Made by a program: the position numbers and the translations under genes
The notes under the pieces: generated by a model
The model's database searches: none
What the model saw: the letters and a program-made list of their open reading frames with translations, nothing else
What the model was told of the DNA's origin: nothing
Shown here: positions 22,526-29,451 of the stretch, one piece after another
Numbering within the stretch: position 1 is the first letter of the stretch
Layout of the letters: every line of letters begins with the position of its first letter
Origin: an uncultured Thermomicrobia bacterium
Lineage (GTDB): Bacteria > Chloroflexota > Chloroflexia > Thermomicrobiales > JALYUS01
DNA length: 33,016 nucleotides
Direction of reading: 5' to 3'
Assembly (NCBI GenBank): GCA_937968015.1
Contig: CALBSO010000082.1
Location: forward strand, 1 to 33,016

Positions 22526-23692
22526 ATGAAACTCGGTCTGGAAGTGTTGCTCGATGATCCACGGGCGATCCTTGGCGATGCGCGGGTGGGGCTGATCTGC
22601 CATCCCGCCTCGGTGGATCATCGCTACCGGCACGCCGCTGACCTCCTCCACGCGCACCCGGCGATTAACCTGACGACGCTCTTCGGGCCGCAGCACGGCA
22701 TCGGGGGCCAGACGCAGGACGATATGATCGAGTGGGAGGGATTCACCGACGCGCGCATCGGCCTGCCCGTCTATTCCCTCTACGGCGAACATCGCAAGCC
22801 GACGCCGGAAATGCTGACAGACTGCGACGTGCTTGTCGTGGATTTGCAGGATGTCGGCACGCGCATCTACACCTTCATCTACACGATGGCCCTCGCCATG
22901 GAAACAGCGAAGGAAACCGGGAAGCGCGTCGTCGTGCTCGACCGCCCGAACCCGATCAACGGCGCGCAGATGGCTGGCAACCTGCTCGAACCGGGGCATG
23001 AGTCGTTCGTTGGCCTGTACCCCTTACCGACGCGTCACGGCATGACGATCGGCGAACTGGCAGGGATGTTCAATGAGGAGTTCGGCATCGGCTGCGACCT
23101 TACCGTTGTGCCGATGGCGGGGTGGCGGCGTGCGATGTGGCACGATGATGCCGGCGCGCCGTGGGTCCTCCCCTCGCCGAATATGCCGACACTCGATACG
23201 GCGACCGTTTTCCCCGGCACGGTGCATATCGAGGGAACAACGATCTCCGAGGGGCGCGGCACGACCCGCCCGTTCGAGTTGATCGGCGCGCCGCATCTTG
23301 ACCCGCACGCCCTCGCCGCCGCGCTGGAACGGGAGAGATTGCCTGGTGTCATCTTCCGCGCCTGCTCCTTCGAGCCGACGTTCCAGAAGCATGCGCACGC
23401 CGTCTGCGGTGGCGTGCAATTGCATGTGACGAACCGCGACCGCTTCCCCGCTGTCCTCGCTGGGATCGCCGTCCTTCGGGCGATCATCCAACAAGACCCA
23501 TCAACGCCCATCTGGAAGGAACCGCCATACGAATACGTCCACGATCGCTTCCCCTTCGATGTGATTGCCGGGACGCAAACGCTCCGCGAGCAACTGACCG
23601 AGCACGCCCCGCTCGCCGACATCGCGGCAGACTGGGAACCCGGTCTGGCTGCCTTCGCGGAGCAACGACGCCCGTACTTGCGGTATGAGTGA
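22526..23692 (+). CDS. namZ: DUF1343 exo-beta-N-acetylmuramidase (NamZ-like)
   Basis: 388 residues of the DUF1343 family, whose founder, B. subtilis NamZ, releases MurNAc from the non-reducing end of peptidoglycan chains or the MurNAc-GlcNAc disaccharide. Typical blocks: RVGLICHPASVD, TLFGPQHGIGG (52-62), VVDLQDVGTRIYTFIYTM, LDRPNPING (139-147), LPTRHGMTIGELA, and HIEGTTISEGRGTTRPFELI (235-253). Two things differ from the founder: there is no signal peptide, so it should act in the cytoplasm, and the frequent P-E-H-G motif reads PQHG (55-58). The ATG follows AAGGACTCGGT. Divergent position opposite murQ strongly supports a role in MurNAc recycling. Confidence 0.88.
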   Translation: MKLGLEVLLDDPRAILGDARVGLICHPASVDHRYRHAADLLHAHPAINLTTLFGPQHGIGGQTQDDMIEWEGFTDARIGLPVYSLYGEHRKPTPEMLTDCDVLVVDLQDVGTRIYTFIYTMALAMETAKETGKRVVVLDRPNPINGAQMAGNLLEPGHESFVGLYPLPTRHGMTIGELAGMFNEEFGIGCDLTVVPMAGWRRAMWHDDAGAPWVLPSPNMPTLDTATVFPGTVHIEGTTISEGRGTTRPFELIGAPHLDPHALAAALERERLPGVIFRACSFEPTFQKHAHAVCGGVQLHVTNRDRFPAVLAGIAVLRAIIQQDPSTPIWKEPPYEYVHDRFPFDVIAGTQTLREQLTEHAPLADIAADWEPGLAAFAEQRRPYLRYE

Positions 23693-23707
23693 AGGATTCC
23701 CCTCCCG

Positions 23708-24913
23708 CTACGCCGCTTCCTGGAAACGGAAGAAGCGAATCGCCAGCAGGAAGCAGACCGCGCCGTATGCGAAAAGTGCGAGCAGGCTTGGCAGCACGGC
23801 GGCAAAGCCCTTGCCGAAGATCATCAGGTTGTTGAACCCCTGCATCGCCCAACTGGTGAGCGTCACCTTCGAGACCTGCTGCACCCATGTCGGCATCAGG
23901 AAGAGCGGGAACCACGAGCCGCCGAGTGCCGAGAAGGTCAGCACCGTCAGCGTCGTGATAGGTTGCAACTGGTCGCGCGTCTTGACGACGGAGACGAGCA
24001 GCATGCCGAGGGCGGTCGTCGCGAAGGCGGTCACGACGATGAGCAGGATGATCGCGGGCACGGAGCCGAGATCAATATGGAAGAAGAGCTTGCCGACGAG
24101 GAAGAGGAGGCCGATCTGCACGAGCGCCCGCACGAACTGCGCACCCAGTTTGCCGCCCAGGAGCGCCCAGCGGGAGATCGGCGCGACGAGCAGCCGCTTC
24201 CAGGTGCCCGCCTCCTTCTCATCGAGGATCGTCCCCGCCCCGGCCCCGACAGCGAAGAGCGCGAACATCAGCGCGTATCCCGGCACGACCTGGTCATAGT
24301 TGTTGTCGCTCTGGTTCTGCTTCGCCACCTGCGTTTGCAGGCTGAGCGGCGGATTCTGGCTCAGTTGGACGGCCTGCTGGCTCGCCTGCCGCGCGACGGC
24401 GTTCGGATCGGCATTTCCGCCGTTGTTTTTCACGGCGTCCACTGCGACCTGTCCAGCGATCTGGCCCGTTGCGAAGGTCTGAACGATGTTACCCATCACC
24501 CCACGCACGGCGAGGGCGCGGTAATCGCGGTTACTCGGCGTCGTCAGGACGGTGATGTCCGCCTGCCTGCCCTGCGCCACCGCGTCGCTCACCCCGGCAG
24601 GGATAATCACCGCCGCCGAGCGGTCGCCGTCCTCGACGAGTTTACGGGCGTCCGCCGCGCTCGTCTTCATCTCCACCTTGAGCGTCGGCGTCTGCTGCAT
24701 TACCGCGAGGATTTGCTGACCGATCGGCCCCTGATCCTCAACATAGACCGGGACATTGACTGTCGTCGTGCCGCTCCCGCCCGTATCGGTCTTGAAGATC
24801 GCCCCAACGAGGAGCATGAGGAAAAAGGGGATAAAGAGGCTGAGCATCAGCGCGCGGCGATCCCGCACGATCCGCATCAGTTCCTTCCGCATAATGACGA
24901 GTGCTGTACGCAT
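23708..24913 (-). CDS. ABC-2 type exporter permease
   Basis: 401 residues. TM1 is near residues 24-41 (ALMLSLFIPFFLMLLVGAIF), followed by a large extracytoplasmic domain (about 45-215). Then come five helices in the C-terminal half; the linker ILDEKEAGTWKRLLVAPISR and ALGGSWFPLFLMPTWVQQVSK are the ABC2_membrane hallmarks of drug or lipid exporters. It partners the ATPase at 25140-25925. A 52-residue membrane protein gene lies between them. The ribosome binding site is weak (GGCGGGATAATTTC). Substrate unknown. Confidence 0.88.
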   Translation of the reverse strand: MRTALVIMRKELMRIVRDRRALMLSLFIPFFLMLLVGAIFKTDTGGSGTTTVNVPVYVEDQGPIGQQILAVMQQTPTLKVEMKTSAADARKLVEDGDRSAAVIIPAGVSDAVAQGRQADITVLTTPSNRDYRALAVRGVMGNIVQTFATGQIAGQVAVDAVKNNGGNADPNAVARQASQQAVQLSQNPPLSLQTQVAKQNQSDNNYDQVVPGYALMFALFAVGAGAGTILDEKEAGTWKRLLVAPISRWALLGGKLGAQFVRALVQIGLLFLVGKLFFHIDLGSVPAIILLIVVTAFATTALGMLLVSVVKTRDQLQPITTLTVLTFSALGGSWFPLFLMPTWVQQVSKVTLTSWAMQGFNNLMIFGKGFAAVLPSLLALFAYGAVCFLLAIRFFRFQEAA

Positions 24914-24958
24914 GAAATTATCCCGCCATAATCCACGTCAGAACAAATGTGACTTCTC

Positions 24959-25117
24959 TTATCTCCCCCTCGGGAATGCCCTGCCCGCGATGGCGATGAC
25001 TGCGAAGAGCAGCGCGCCAACGACGGCGACCGTACTGTTTCGCGTGATGACGAGCGCGATGACATACAGAACCCCGGCCAATGGCATGGCGATCGAATAA
25101 AACTTCCCTTGATTCAT
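24959..25117 (-). CDS. Small two-helix membrane protein within the ABC exporter operon
   Basis: A 52-residue protein with an ideal ribosome binding site (AGGAGGACAT then ATG at 25117). It has two predicted transmembrane helices, about residues 8-25 (SIAMPLAGVLYVIALVI) and 29-46 (TVAVVGALLFAVIAIAG), joined by a short TRNS turn, and a basic C terminus (GRAFPRGR). It starts 22 nt after the ATPase stop and ends 45 nt before the permease start. That placement suggests a small accessory subunit or a regulator of the exporter, like other small membrane proteins that bind transporters. No known family is recognised. Coding evidence: clean frame, strong ribosome binding site and hydrophobic periodicity. 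Confidence 0.65.
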   Translation of the reverse strand: MNQGKFYSIAMPLAGVLYVIALVITRNSTVAVVGALLFAVIAIAGRAFPRGR

Positions 25118-25139
25118 ATGTCCTCCTCATGCTGCTCAC

Positions 25140-25925
25140 TTAATCCCGGTACTGCTTGCCGGTCAGTTGCAGGAAGACTTCGGCGAGGCCGTGCGGGCGT
25201 TCCGCGCGCACGGGTTCGACCGTTCGGAGTGCCAGCAGGTCCTCCAGCGTCCCCTGCGCGACAATCTGCCCTTCATCCATGATCGCGATGCGATCGCAGA
25301 GCCGCTCGGCTTCCTCCATATAGTGCGTCGTGTAGAGGATCGCCATACCGTCGTCACGCAGTTTCTCGGTCAGTTCAAAGAGCGCCTCGCGCGATTGCGG
25401 GTCCACGCCGACCGTTGGCTCATCGAGCATCAGGAAGCGTGGCTGGTGGATGACACTGACGGCGAGATTGAGCCGCCGTTTCATGCCGCCGGAGTATTCC
25501 GAAACCTTGTCGTCTCGCCGGTCGTTGAGGCCGACGAGTGTCAGCAGAGCGGTAATCCGTTCCGCCAGCGTGCTCCCGGCGATTCCGTAGATCTCGCCGA
25601 AGAAGCGCATGTTCTCCGCCGCGGTCATGTCATCGTAGAGCGCGATCTCCTGTGGCACGACGCCGATGATCCGCTTGACACGCGCCCCGGCCGTCACGGC
25701 CATCCCCGCGACCGTCGCGCTGCCACTCGTCGGCACGAGGTAGGTGGCGAGCATGTTAATCGTTGTGCTCTTGCCCGCGCCGTTCGGCCCCAGGAGGCCG
25801 TAGATTTCACCACCGCGAATCGTCAGGCTGACGCCGCGCACCGCCTCGCGGTCGCCGAACTTCTTGTGCAGATCGTGCGCCTCGACGACGGTTTCGGTTG
25901 CTACCGGCGCCTCTGTGGTCATCAC
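25140..25925 (-). CDS. ABC exporter ATP-binding protein (drug/lipid type)
   Basis: 261 residues. Walker A GPNGAGKS (46-53), Q-loop PQE (91-93), signature YSGGMKRRL (144-152), Walker B FLMLDEP (164-170) with E169, and the switch His H201 in TTHYMEEAERLCDRI. This is the DrrA/CcmA-type exporter ATPase. Either of two adjacent starts (GTG 25925 or ATG 25922) follows AAGGAGCGCGATA, with the GTG having better spacing. It heads the three-gene operon with the small membrane protein and the permease. Cytoplasmic, membrane-associated. Confidence 0.92.
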   Translation of the reverse strand: MMTTEAPVATETVVEAHDLHKKFGDREAVRGVSLTIRGGEIYGLLGPNGAGKSTTINMLATYLVPTSGSATVAGMAVTAGARVKRIIGVVPQEIALYDDMTAAENMRFFGEIYGIAGSTLAERITALLTLVGLNDRRDDKVSEYSGGMKRRLNLAVSVIHQPRFLMLDEPTVGVDPQSREALFELTEKLRDDGMAILYTTHYMEEAERLCDRIAIMDEGQIVAQGTLEDLLALRTVEPVRAERPHGLAEVFLQLTGKQYRD

Positions 25926-25945
25926 TATCGCGCTCCTTTCGTGCC

Positions 25946-25999
25946 GGTGGTGTAGGCTTCAGCCTGCGCGCAAGACCGCAGGCTGAAGCCTACACCACC
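25946..25999. repeat. Perfect 23-bp nested palindrome (REP-like element)
   Basis: Left arm 25946-25968 (GGTGGTGTAGGCTTCAGCCT plus GCG) is fully complementary to the right arm 25977-25999, with an 8-nt loop. Each arm contains a smaller hairpin (AGGCT...AGCCT). It has no T tract. It lies between two minus-strand genes, and could be a mobile REP-like unit or an RNA-stabilising hairpin. Confidence 0.85.
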
Positions 26000-26007
26000 C
26001 CCAATTC

Positions 26008-26532
26008 CTATGAATGTCGCCGCGCGTGCCGGAGCGTATTCTTGCTCGGCAGCGCATCGAACTGCCAATCGAGGAGCGCGAGCGCCCGTGCCCCAACATT
26101 AACCGCACGCCCAAGGAAATTCCCGACCATCATGCCGATGAAGGCATCGTTCAGGACCGATGCGCTCGTACCGACCTCCCACTGCCGCGTCACGACCCGC
26201 ATCGCGATTCGCACAAGGAGCAGGCTGAGAAAGACCACCACATATGGCCAGCCGCCAAATTGGTAGACAATGCCGCTTTCCTGGTCCCGCCATACCCGGA
26301 TCACCTGCCCGCAGAGCAAGCCCGTGCCGATGCCGAGGAGCGTGCCGGTGAGCAGAATCGCGGCGTCCTGCATTTGCAGACTCGACCCGCCGAGGTAGCG
26401 GGTGCCGAGATAAAGTGCGCCGATCCCCGGCAGCAGGAGATCGCGCGGCGTCACTGGCCGCCGGACAGATTGCCGGTAGAGCATATAGCAGAAAAGCGCC
26501 ACGCCAAGAAGTGCTGTCTGCAAGCCGTTCAT
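26008..26532 (-). CDS. Small integral membrane protein, possibly CcdC/DUF1453-like
   Basis: 174 residues with about four hydrophobic segments: residues 3-19 (GLQTALLGVALFCYML), 33-50, 60-78 (ILLTGTLLGIGTGLLCG) and 95-112 (YVVVFLSLLLVRIAM). A basic YRQSVRRPVTPRDLLLP motif after the first helix, and RVWRDQESGIVYQFGGWPYV before the last, resemble the CcdC/DUF1453 family, but I hold this loosely. The ATG follows GGAGGGAAGGTCAG. It lies upstream of the ABC exporter operon on the same strand, separated by the palindrome at 25946-25999. Function unknown. Confidence 0.65.
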   Translation of the reverse strand: MNGLQTALLGVALFCYMLYRQSVRRPVTPRDLLLPGIGALYLGTRYLGGSSLQMQDAAILLTGTLLGIGTGLLCGQVIRVWRDQESGIVYQFGGWPYVVVFLSLLLVRIAMRVVTRQWEVGTSASVLNDAFIGMMVGNFLGRAVNVGARALALLDWQFDALPSKNTLRHARRHS

Positions 26533-26858
26533 CTGACCTTCCCTCCAAACTTCCGCCGAGCGTCCCTCGCTCTGGGTTCAGTATGCGGTGGGTACGATGC
26601 CCGCGCGTCGCTCAAAGGGCCAGTTCGCGTACTTCCCTTTTGGACGATCCCGCAAACGTCCATTGGGCGGTCAAGGGTGACCGGATATCGGGGTGAAAAT
26701 ATCCAAGTACATTGGATTCTCCAATGTCGGGGCATTTGACGTGGACCGCGAAGGAAGGCAATACTACGTACAGTAGGAAGCAACATCGTCACCAGCGACC
26801 GGAATGCGCGTATGGCGCTGCCTACGGTCGGTGAAGATACGGCCCGGAGCCTGACGTC
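26533..26858. other. Divergent intergenic region before the PLD lipoprotein gene
   Basis: 326 bases without a gene. It holds a small hairpin ACATTGG-attct-CCAATGT (26709-26727) that could be an operator or a transcript structure. TTGACG at 26736-26741 with AATACT 18 nt later (26760-26765) is a possible promoter for the gene at 26859. Confidence 0.45.
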
Positions 26859-27992
26859 ATGACCGTGCGGGTGCATCGAAGCGGAGCGGGATCGCGTATA
26901 CAGCGGTGTATTGCCGTCGTCGTCTGCGCATTGCCCTTGCTCGCCGCCTGTGGCGCTACGCCCGGCACGAGCAACGACACCCCCGCCGTTACGGCGGTCC
27001 CGGCTCTCTCCCTCGTTCCGACCGTCACCGCGACGGCCGCGTTGCCGGATCAGTTGAATCTCCGCCCGGTCACGCCGAACGCGCTCACCCTCTTCGTCCA
27101 GCCGGACGACGGGCGCGCCCCCGTGCTCGATGCCTTCAATAACGCCCGGACGAGCATTGACTTGATGATCTACCTCCTCTCCGACCGTGATGTGATCACG
27201 GCGCTAAAAAATGCCGCGCTCCGCGGCGTCGTGGTGCGCGTCCTGCTGGAGCAGCACCCCTGCTGTTCCGACAACAACACGATGCAGCGCACGCTCTTCG
27301 GCGAGTTGCAGCAGGCACGCATCCAGATGCAATGGACGAACCCCGCCTTCCACCTGACGCACGCGAAGATGGCCGTCCTGGACGGCACGACCGCCCTCGT
27401 CATGTCCCAGAACCTGACGAAATCCTCCTTCACATTCAATCGCGAAGCGAACATCGTGGACCACGATCCGGTGGATGTCGCGGCACTCGAAGCGCTCTTC
27501 ACCGCCGATTGGGGCCGTTCGCCGTACATCCCGTCAGACCCGAACCTCGTGATCGCGAACAGCAACGCGCGACAGAAATTCCTCACGCTGATCGGTGGCG
27601 CGACAAAATCGCTTGCGGTCGAGAGCGAGGAGATGCAGGACCCGGCAATTATTGACGCCCTGATCGCAGCACAGAAGCGGGGCGTCGCCGTTCGCTATGT
27701 CGGCGCGACGCCCATGGCCGCGACGACCGCGCCGCGGCAGGACAGCAACGCTGCCGGGCGCAAGCGACTGACCCGGGGCGGCGCGAGCGTCCGCCTGCTC
27801 ACCGCTCCGTATGTCCATACGAAGACAGTCGTCGCGGATGGGAGCATCGCGTTCGTCGGCAGCGAGAACTTCTCCGCCTCCTCGCTCGACACGAACCGCG
27901 AAATTGGTATCCTGACAACGGACACCGCGATCATTAGCCGCCTGACGAACGTCTTCACAAAAGATTGGGCGGCGGGGAAGCCGGAGACCTGA
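26859..27992 (+). CDS. Phospholipase D-like lipoprotein with two HKD motifs
   Basis: 377 residues. A lipoprotein signal peptide ends in LLAAC (C31), so it is probably anchored to the outer face of the membrane. A Thr/Ala/Pro-rich linker (about 33-65) follows. The catalytic region is a two-HKD phospholipase D fold: H168-x-K170-x4-D175 (HAKMAVLD) with the downstream SQN, and H320-x-K322-x4-D327 (HTKTVVAD) with SENFS. The region around LIYLLSDRDVITAL is the usual PLD start. The family includes nucleases (Nuc/PLD), phospholipases and cardiolipin synthase relatives; size and lipid anchor fit an extracellular nuclease or phospholipase. The start is ATG 26859, with GGAG 9 nt upstream. Confidence 0.88.
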   Translation: MTVRVHRSGAGSRIQRCIAVVVCALPLLAACGATPGTSNDTPAVTAVPALSLVPTVTATAALPDQLNLRPVTPNALTLFVQPDDGRAPVLDAFNNARTSIDLMIYLLSDRDVITALKNAALRGVVVRVLLEQHPCCSDNNTMQRTLFGELQQARIQMQWTNPAFHLTHAKMAVLDGTTALVMSQNLTKSSFTFNREANIVDHDPVDVAALEALFTADWGRSPYIPSDPNLVIANSNARQKFLTLIGGATKSLAVESEEMQDPAIIDALIAAQKRGVAVRYVGATPMAATTAPRQDSNAAGRKRLTRGGASVRLLTAPYVHTKTVVADGSIAFVGSENFSASSLDTNREIGILTTDTAIISRLTNVFTKDWAAGKPET

Positions 27993-27995
27993 GAG

Positions 27996-28034
27996 AACCT
28001 ACCCCTCGTCCTCCTTTCTTTTCGGGAAGGGGGA
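27996..28034 (+). repeat. Diverged CCCTTCCC/GGGAAGGG repeat
   Basis: aacctacccctcg, ctcctttc and cgggaagggggag align with the better copy at 16186-16227; the left stem has decayed. It lies just after the PLD gene stop and directly before the ribosome binding site of the DfsB-like gene. Confidence 0.6.
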
Positions 28035-28050
28035 GTAAAGGAGAATCAGC

Positions 28051-28494
28051 ATGGCGGATAGTTGGGACGACCTGCGCGAGCGTTTTGCTATCGTGTCCGC
28101 AGACTTCCTGGCGCTGGCGAGCCAGGTCCACACGGATCGTGCTGAGGAGGCGGGCGTTTGCGGCGACTGGTCGGTGAAGGAAATTGTCGCGCATATGGCG
28201 GCGTGGGATTGGGAGGGCGAGCGCCATTTCCGCGAGATGCACGCCGACAGTGCGGAAGTCCGGCCCTACGACGTGGAGGCATTCAACGCGGCGGCGGTAG
28301 ACGAGCGGCGCGGGCAGACGTGGGAAGAGACGCTCGATGAACTGCGGCGGGCCAACATGACGTTCGCCGCCTCCCTCGCGAATGTCTCGACCGCGGACCG
28401 CGAGGCGAACCCGCGTTATGCATCGTGGCTCGGCGCGATCGTCGGCCATTACGAAGAACACACCGCGCAAATCCGCGCCTGGCTCACCGCATAA
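28051..28494 (+). CDS. ClbS/DfsB or maleylpyruvate-isomerase N-terminal-type DinB-like protein
   Basis: 147 residues of the DinB/MDMPI-N helical-bundle family: GDWSVKEIVAHMAAWDWEGE (metal His H48) and the C-terminal IVGHYEEHTAQIRAWL with a further His pair. The tryptophan-rich centre (WDWEGERHF) resembles ClbS/DfsB. Members include ClbS (colibactin self-resistance hydrolase) and thiol-dependent isomerases; the substrate here is unknown. The ATG follows AAAGGAGAATCAGC. It is cytoplasmic. The PLD gene ends 58 nt upstream, so co-transcription is possible. Confidence 0.8.
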   Translation: MADSWDDLRERFAIVSADFLALASQVHTDRAEEAGVCGDWSVKEIVAHMAAWDWEGERHFREMHADSAEVRPYDVEAFNAAAVDERRGQTWEETLDELRRANMTFAASLANVSTADREANPRYASWLGAIVGHYEEHTAQIRAWLTA

Positions 28495-28556
28495 AGAGCA
28501 ACGTGAGACAGGTCTGTACGGGATTGTCGTTTACAGAAACGTCACAGGCTGCCCTC

Positions 28557-28585
28557 TTGACAGAGACGAACGTATGTTCTATTCT
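28557..28585 (+). promoter_or_regulatory. Near-consensus sigma-70 promoter for the VOC gene at 28653
   Basis: Perfect TTGACA at 28557-28562, exactly 17 nt, then TATTCT at 28580-28585 (4 of 6). It gives a transcript starting near 28592 with a leader of about 60 nt. It is the best promoter in the window. Confidence 0.75.
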
Positions 28586-28652
28586 CTAGTCGTACCGTTC
28601 TACTCCTGCATCCCGTCGGACGATCGTTTTTCTGTCTCAAGGAGGGTGTTTC

Positions 28653-29009
28653 ATGTCCAGTCATGTCATCTGCCACGTTGACATTTCCGCCAACAACCAG
28701 GAGGAAGCGGGAAAGTTCTATGAGAGCCTGTTCGGTTGGAAGATCCGGCCGGTGCCGCAGATGAACTACACGATGTTCGAGCCGGAGGGCGGCCCCGGCG
28801 GCGGCTTCATGCAGATTGGCGATGGAATGGCCCCTGCCGGTCAGGTCCTCGTCTACATTTCCACGGATGACATTGATGCGTCGCTCGCGAAGGTCGAAGC
28901 GCTCGGCGGCAAGACTGTTGTCCCGAAGACGGAGATCCCGACGGTCGGCTGGTTTGGTGTCTTTACGGATCCGGCGGGCAACCAGCTCGCGCTCTTCACC
29001 GAGAAGTAA
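28653..29009 (+). CDS. VOC family protein (bleomycin-resistance/glyoxalase fold)
   Basis: 118 residues in two beta-alpha-beta3 modules: ICHVDISANNQEEAGKFYES (metal His H8) with LFGWKI, then VLVYISTDDIDASLAKVEAL and the end FTDPAGNQLALF. The GWKI, GGPGGGFMQIG and VGWFGVFTDPAGN motifs fit the subgroup often annotated as glyoxalase/bleomycin resistance. Whether it is an enzyme or a binding protein is unknown. The ATG follows CAAGGAGGGTGTTTC. A near-consensus promoter precedes it and an intrinsic terminator follows its stop, so it is a monocistronic, probably well-expressed gene. Confidence 0.88.
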   Translation: MSSHVICHVDISANNQEEAGKFYESLFGWKIRPVPQMNYTMFEPEGGPGGGFMQIGDGMAPAGQVLVYISTDDIDASLAKVEALGGKTVVPKTEIPTVGWFGVFTDPAGNQLALFTEK

Positions 29010-29027
29010 TCGCCGGATTCGCCGTAG

Positions 29028-29052
29028 GGGCACCCCTTGTGGGTGCCCTTTT
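29028..29052 (+). terminator. Intrinsic terminator of the VOC gene
   Basis: GGGCACCC (29028-29035), 5-nt loop, GGGTGCCC (29041-29048), then TTTT. It lies 18 nt after the stop at 29009. Confidence 0.8.
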
Positions 29053-29153
29053 GCCGAGAAAGGTCCTGCCCGCGAAAGGGTGCGGAAGGAGATCCCGCTA
29101 TCGCCACCCGTGCTCTTCCCGTGCCAGGTCCGCGAGCGCCGTGTGCTGCCGAG

Positions 29154-29378
29154 TCATCGAGCGCGATACATCGCCTTCCAGCGCGGGAAATCCATCAACC
29201 GGCATACGGGCGGATTCGCTCTCGGTGCGACCTCCACGAGATCGAGCCCGGCCTGTCGCGCCCGTTCGAGGGCATCCGCCGCAGGCATGATGCCGTGTTG
29301 ATTGCCCTGGTCATCAATCACACGCACCATCGGGGCCGTGATTTGATCGTTGTACCGCAGCATCGGGGAATCGGTCAT
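29154..29378 (-). CDS. Stand-alone translation initiation factor IF-3 N-terminal domain protein
   Basis: 74 residues that cover almost exactly the IF-3 N-terminal domain: LRYNDQITAPMVRVIDDQGN, HGIMPAADALERARQAGLDL, VEVAPRANPPVCRLMDFPRW and a short basic end (KAMYRAR). All core signature positions (R.N..I, GLDLVEVAP, PPVC..MD) are intact. There is no linker or C-terminal domain: the frame stops at a TGA at 29154, and no IF-3 C-domain is seen downstream in any frame. In IF-3 the C-domain carries most ribosome-binding activity, so this protein is not a normal IF-3. It may be a ribosome- or tRNA-associated small protein, or a remnant. The ATG at 29378 follows GAGGAG with 5-nt spacing; a neighbouring ATG at 29381 is also possible. 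Confidence 0.8.
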   Translation of the reverse strand: MTDSPMLRYNDQITAPMVRVIDDQGNQHGIMPAADALERARQAGLDLVEVAPRANPPVCRLMDFPRWKAMYRAR

Positions 29379-29451
29379 CATCGCTCCTCTACGTACGAAC
29401 TCATTCATCGCTCGATCACCCTACAACGTCACAATACTGTTGGTCCCACCT

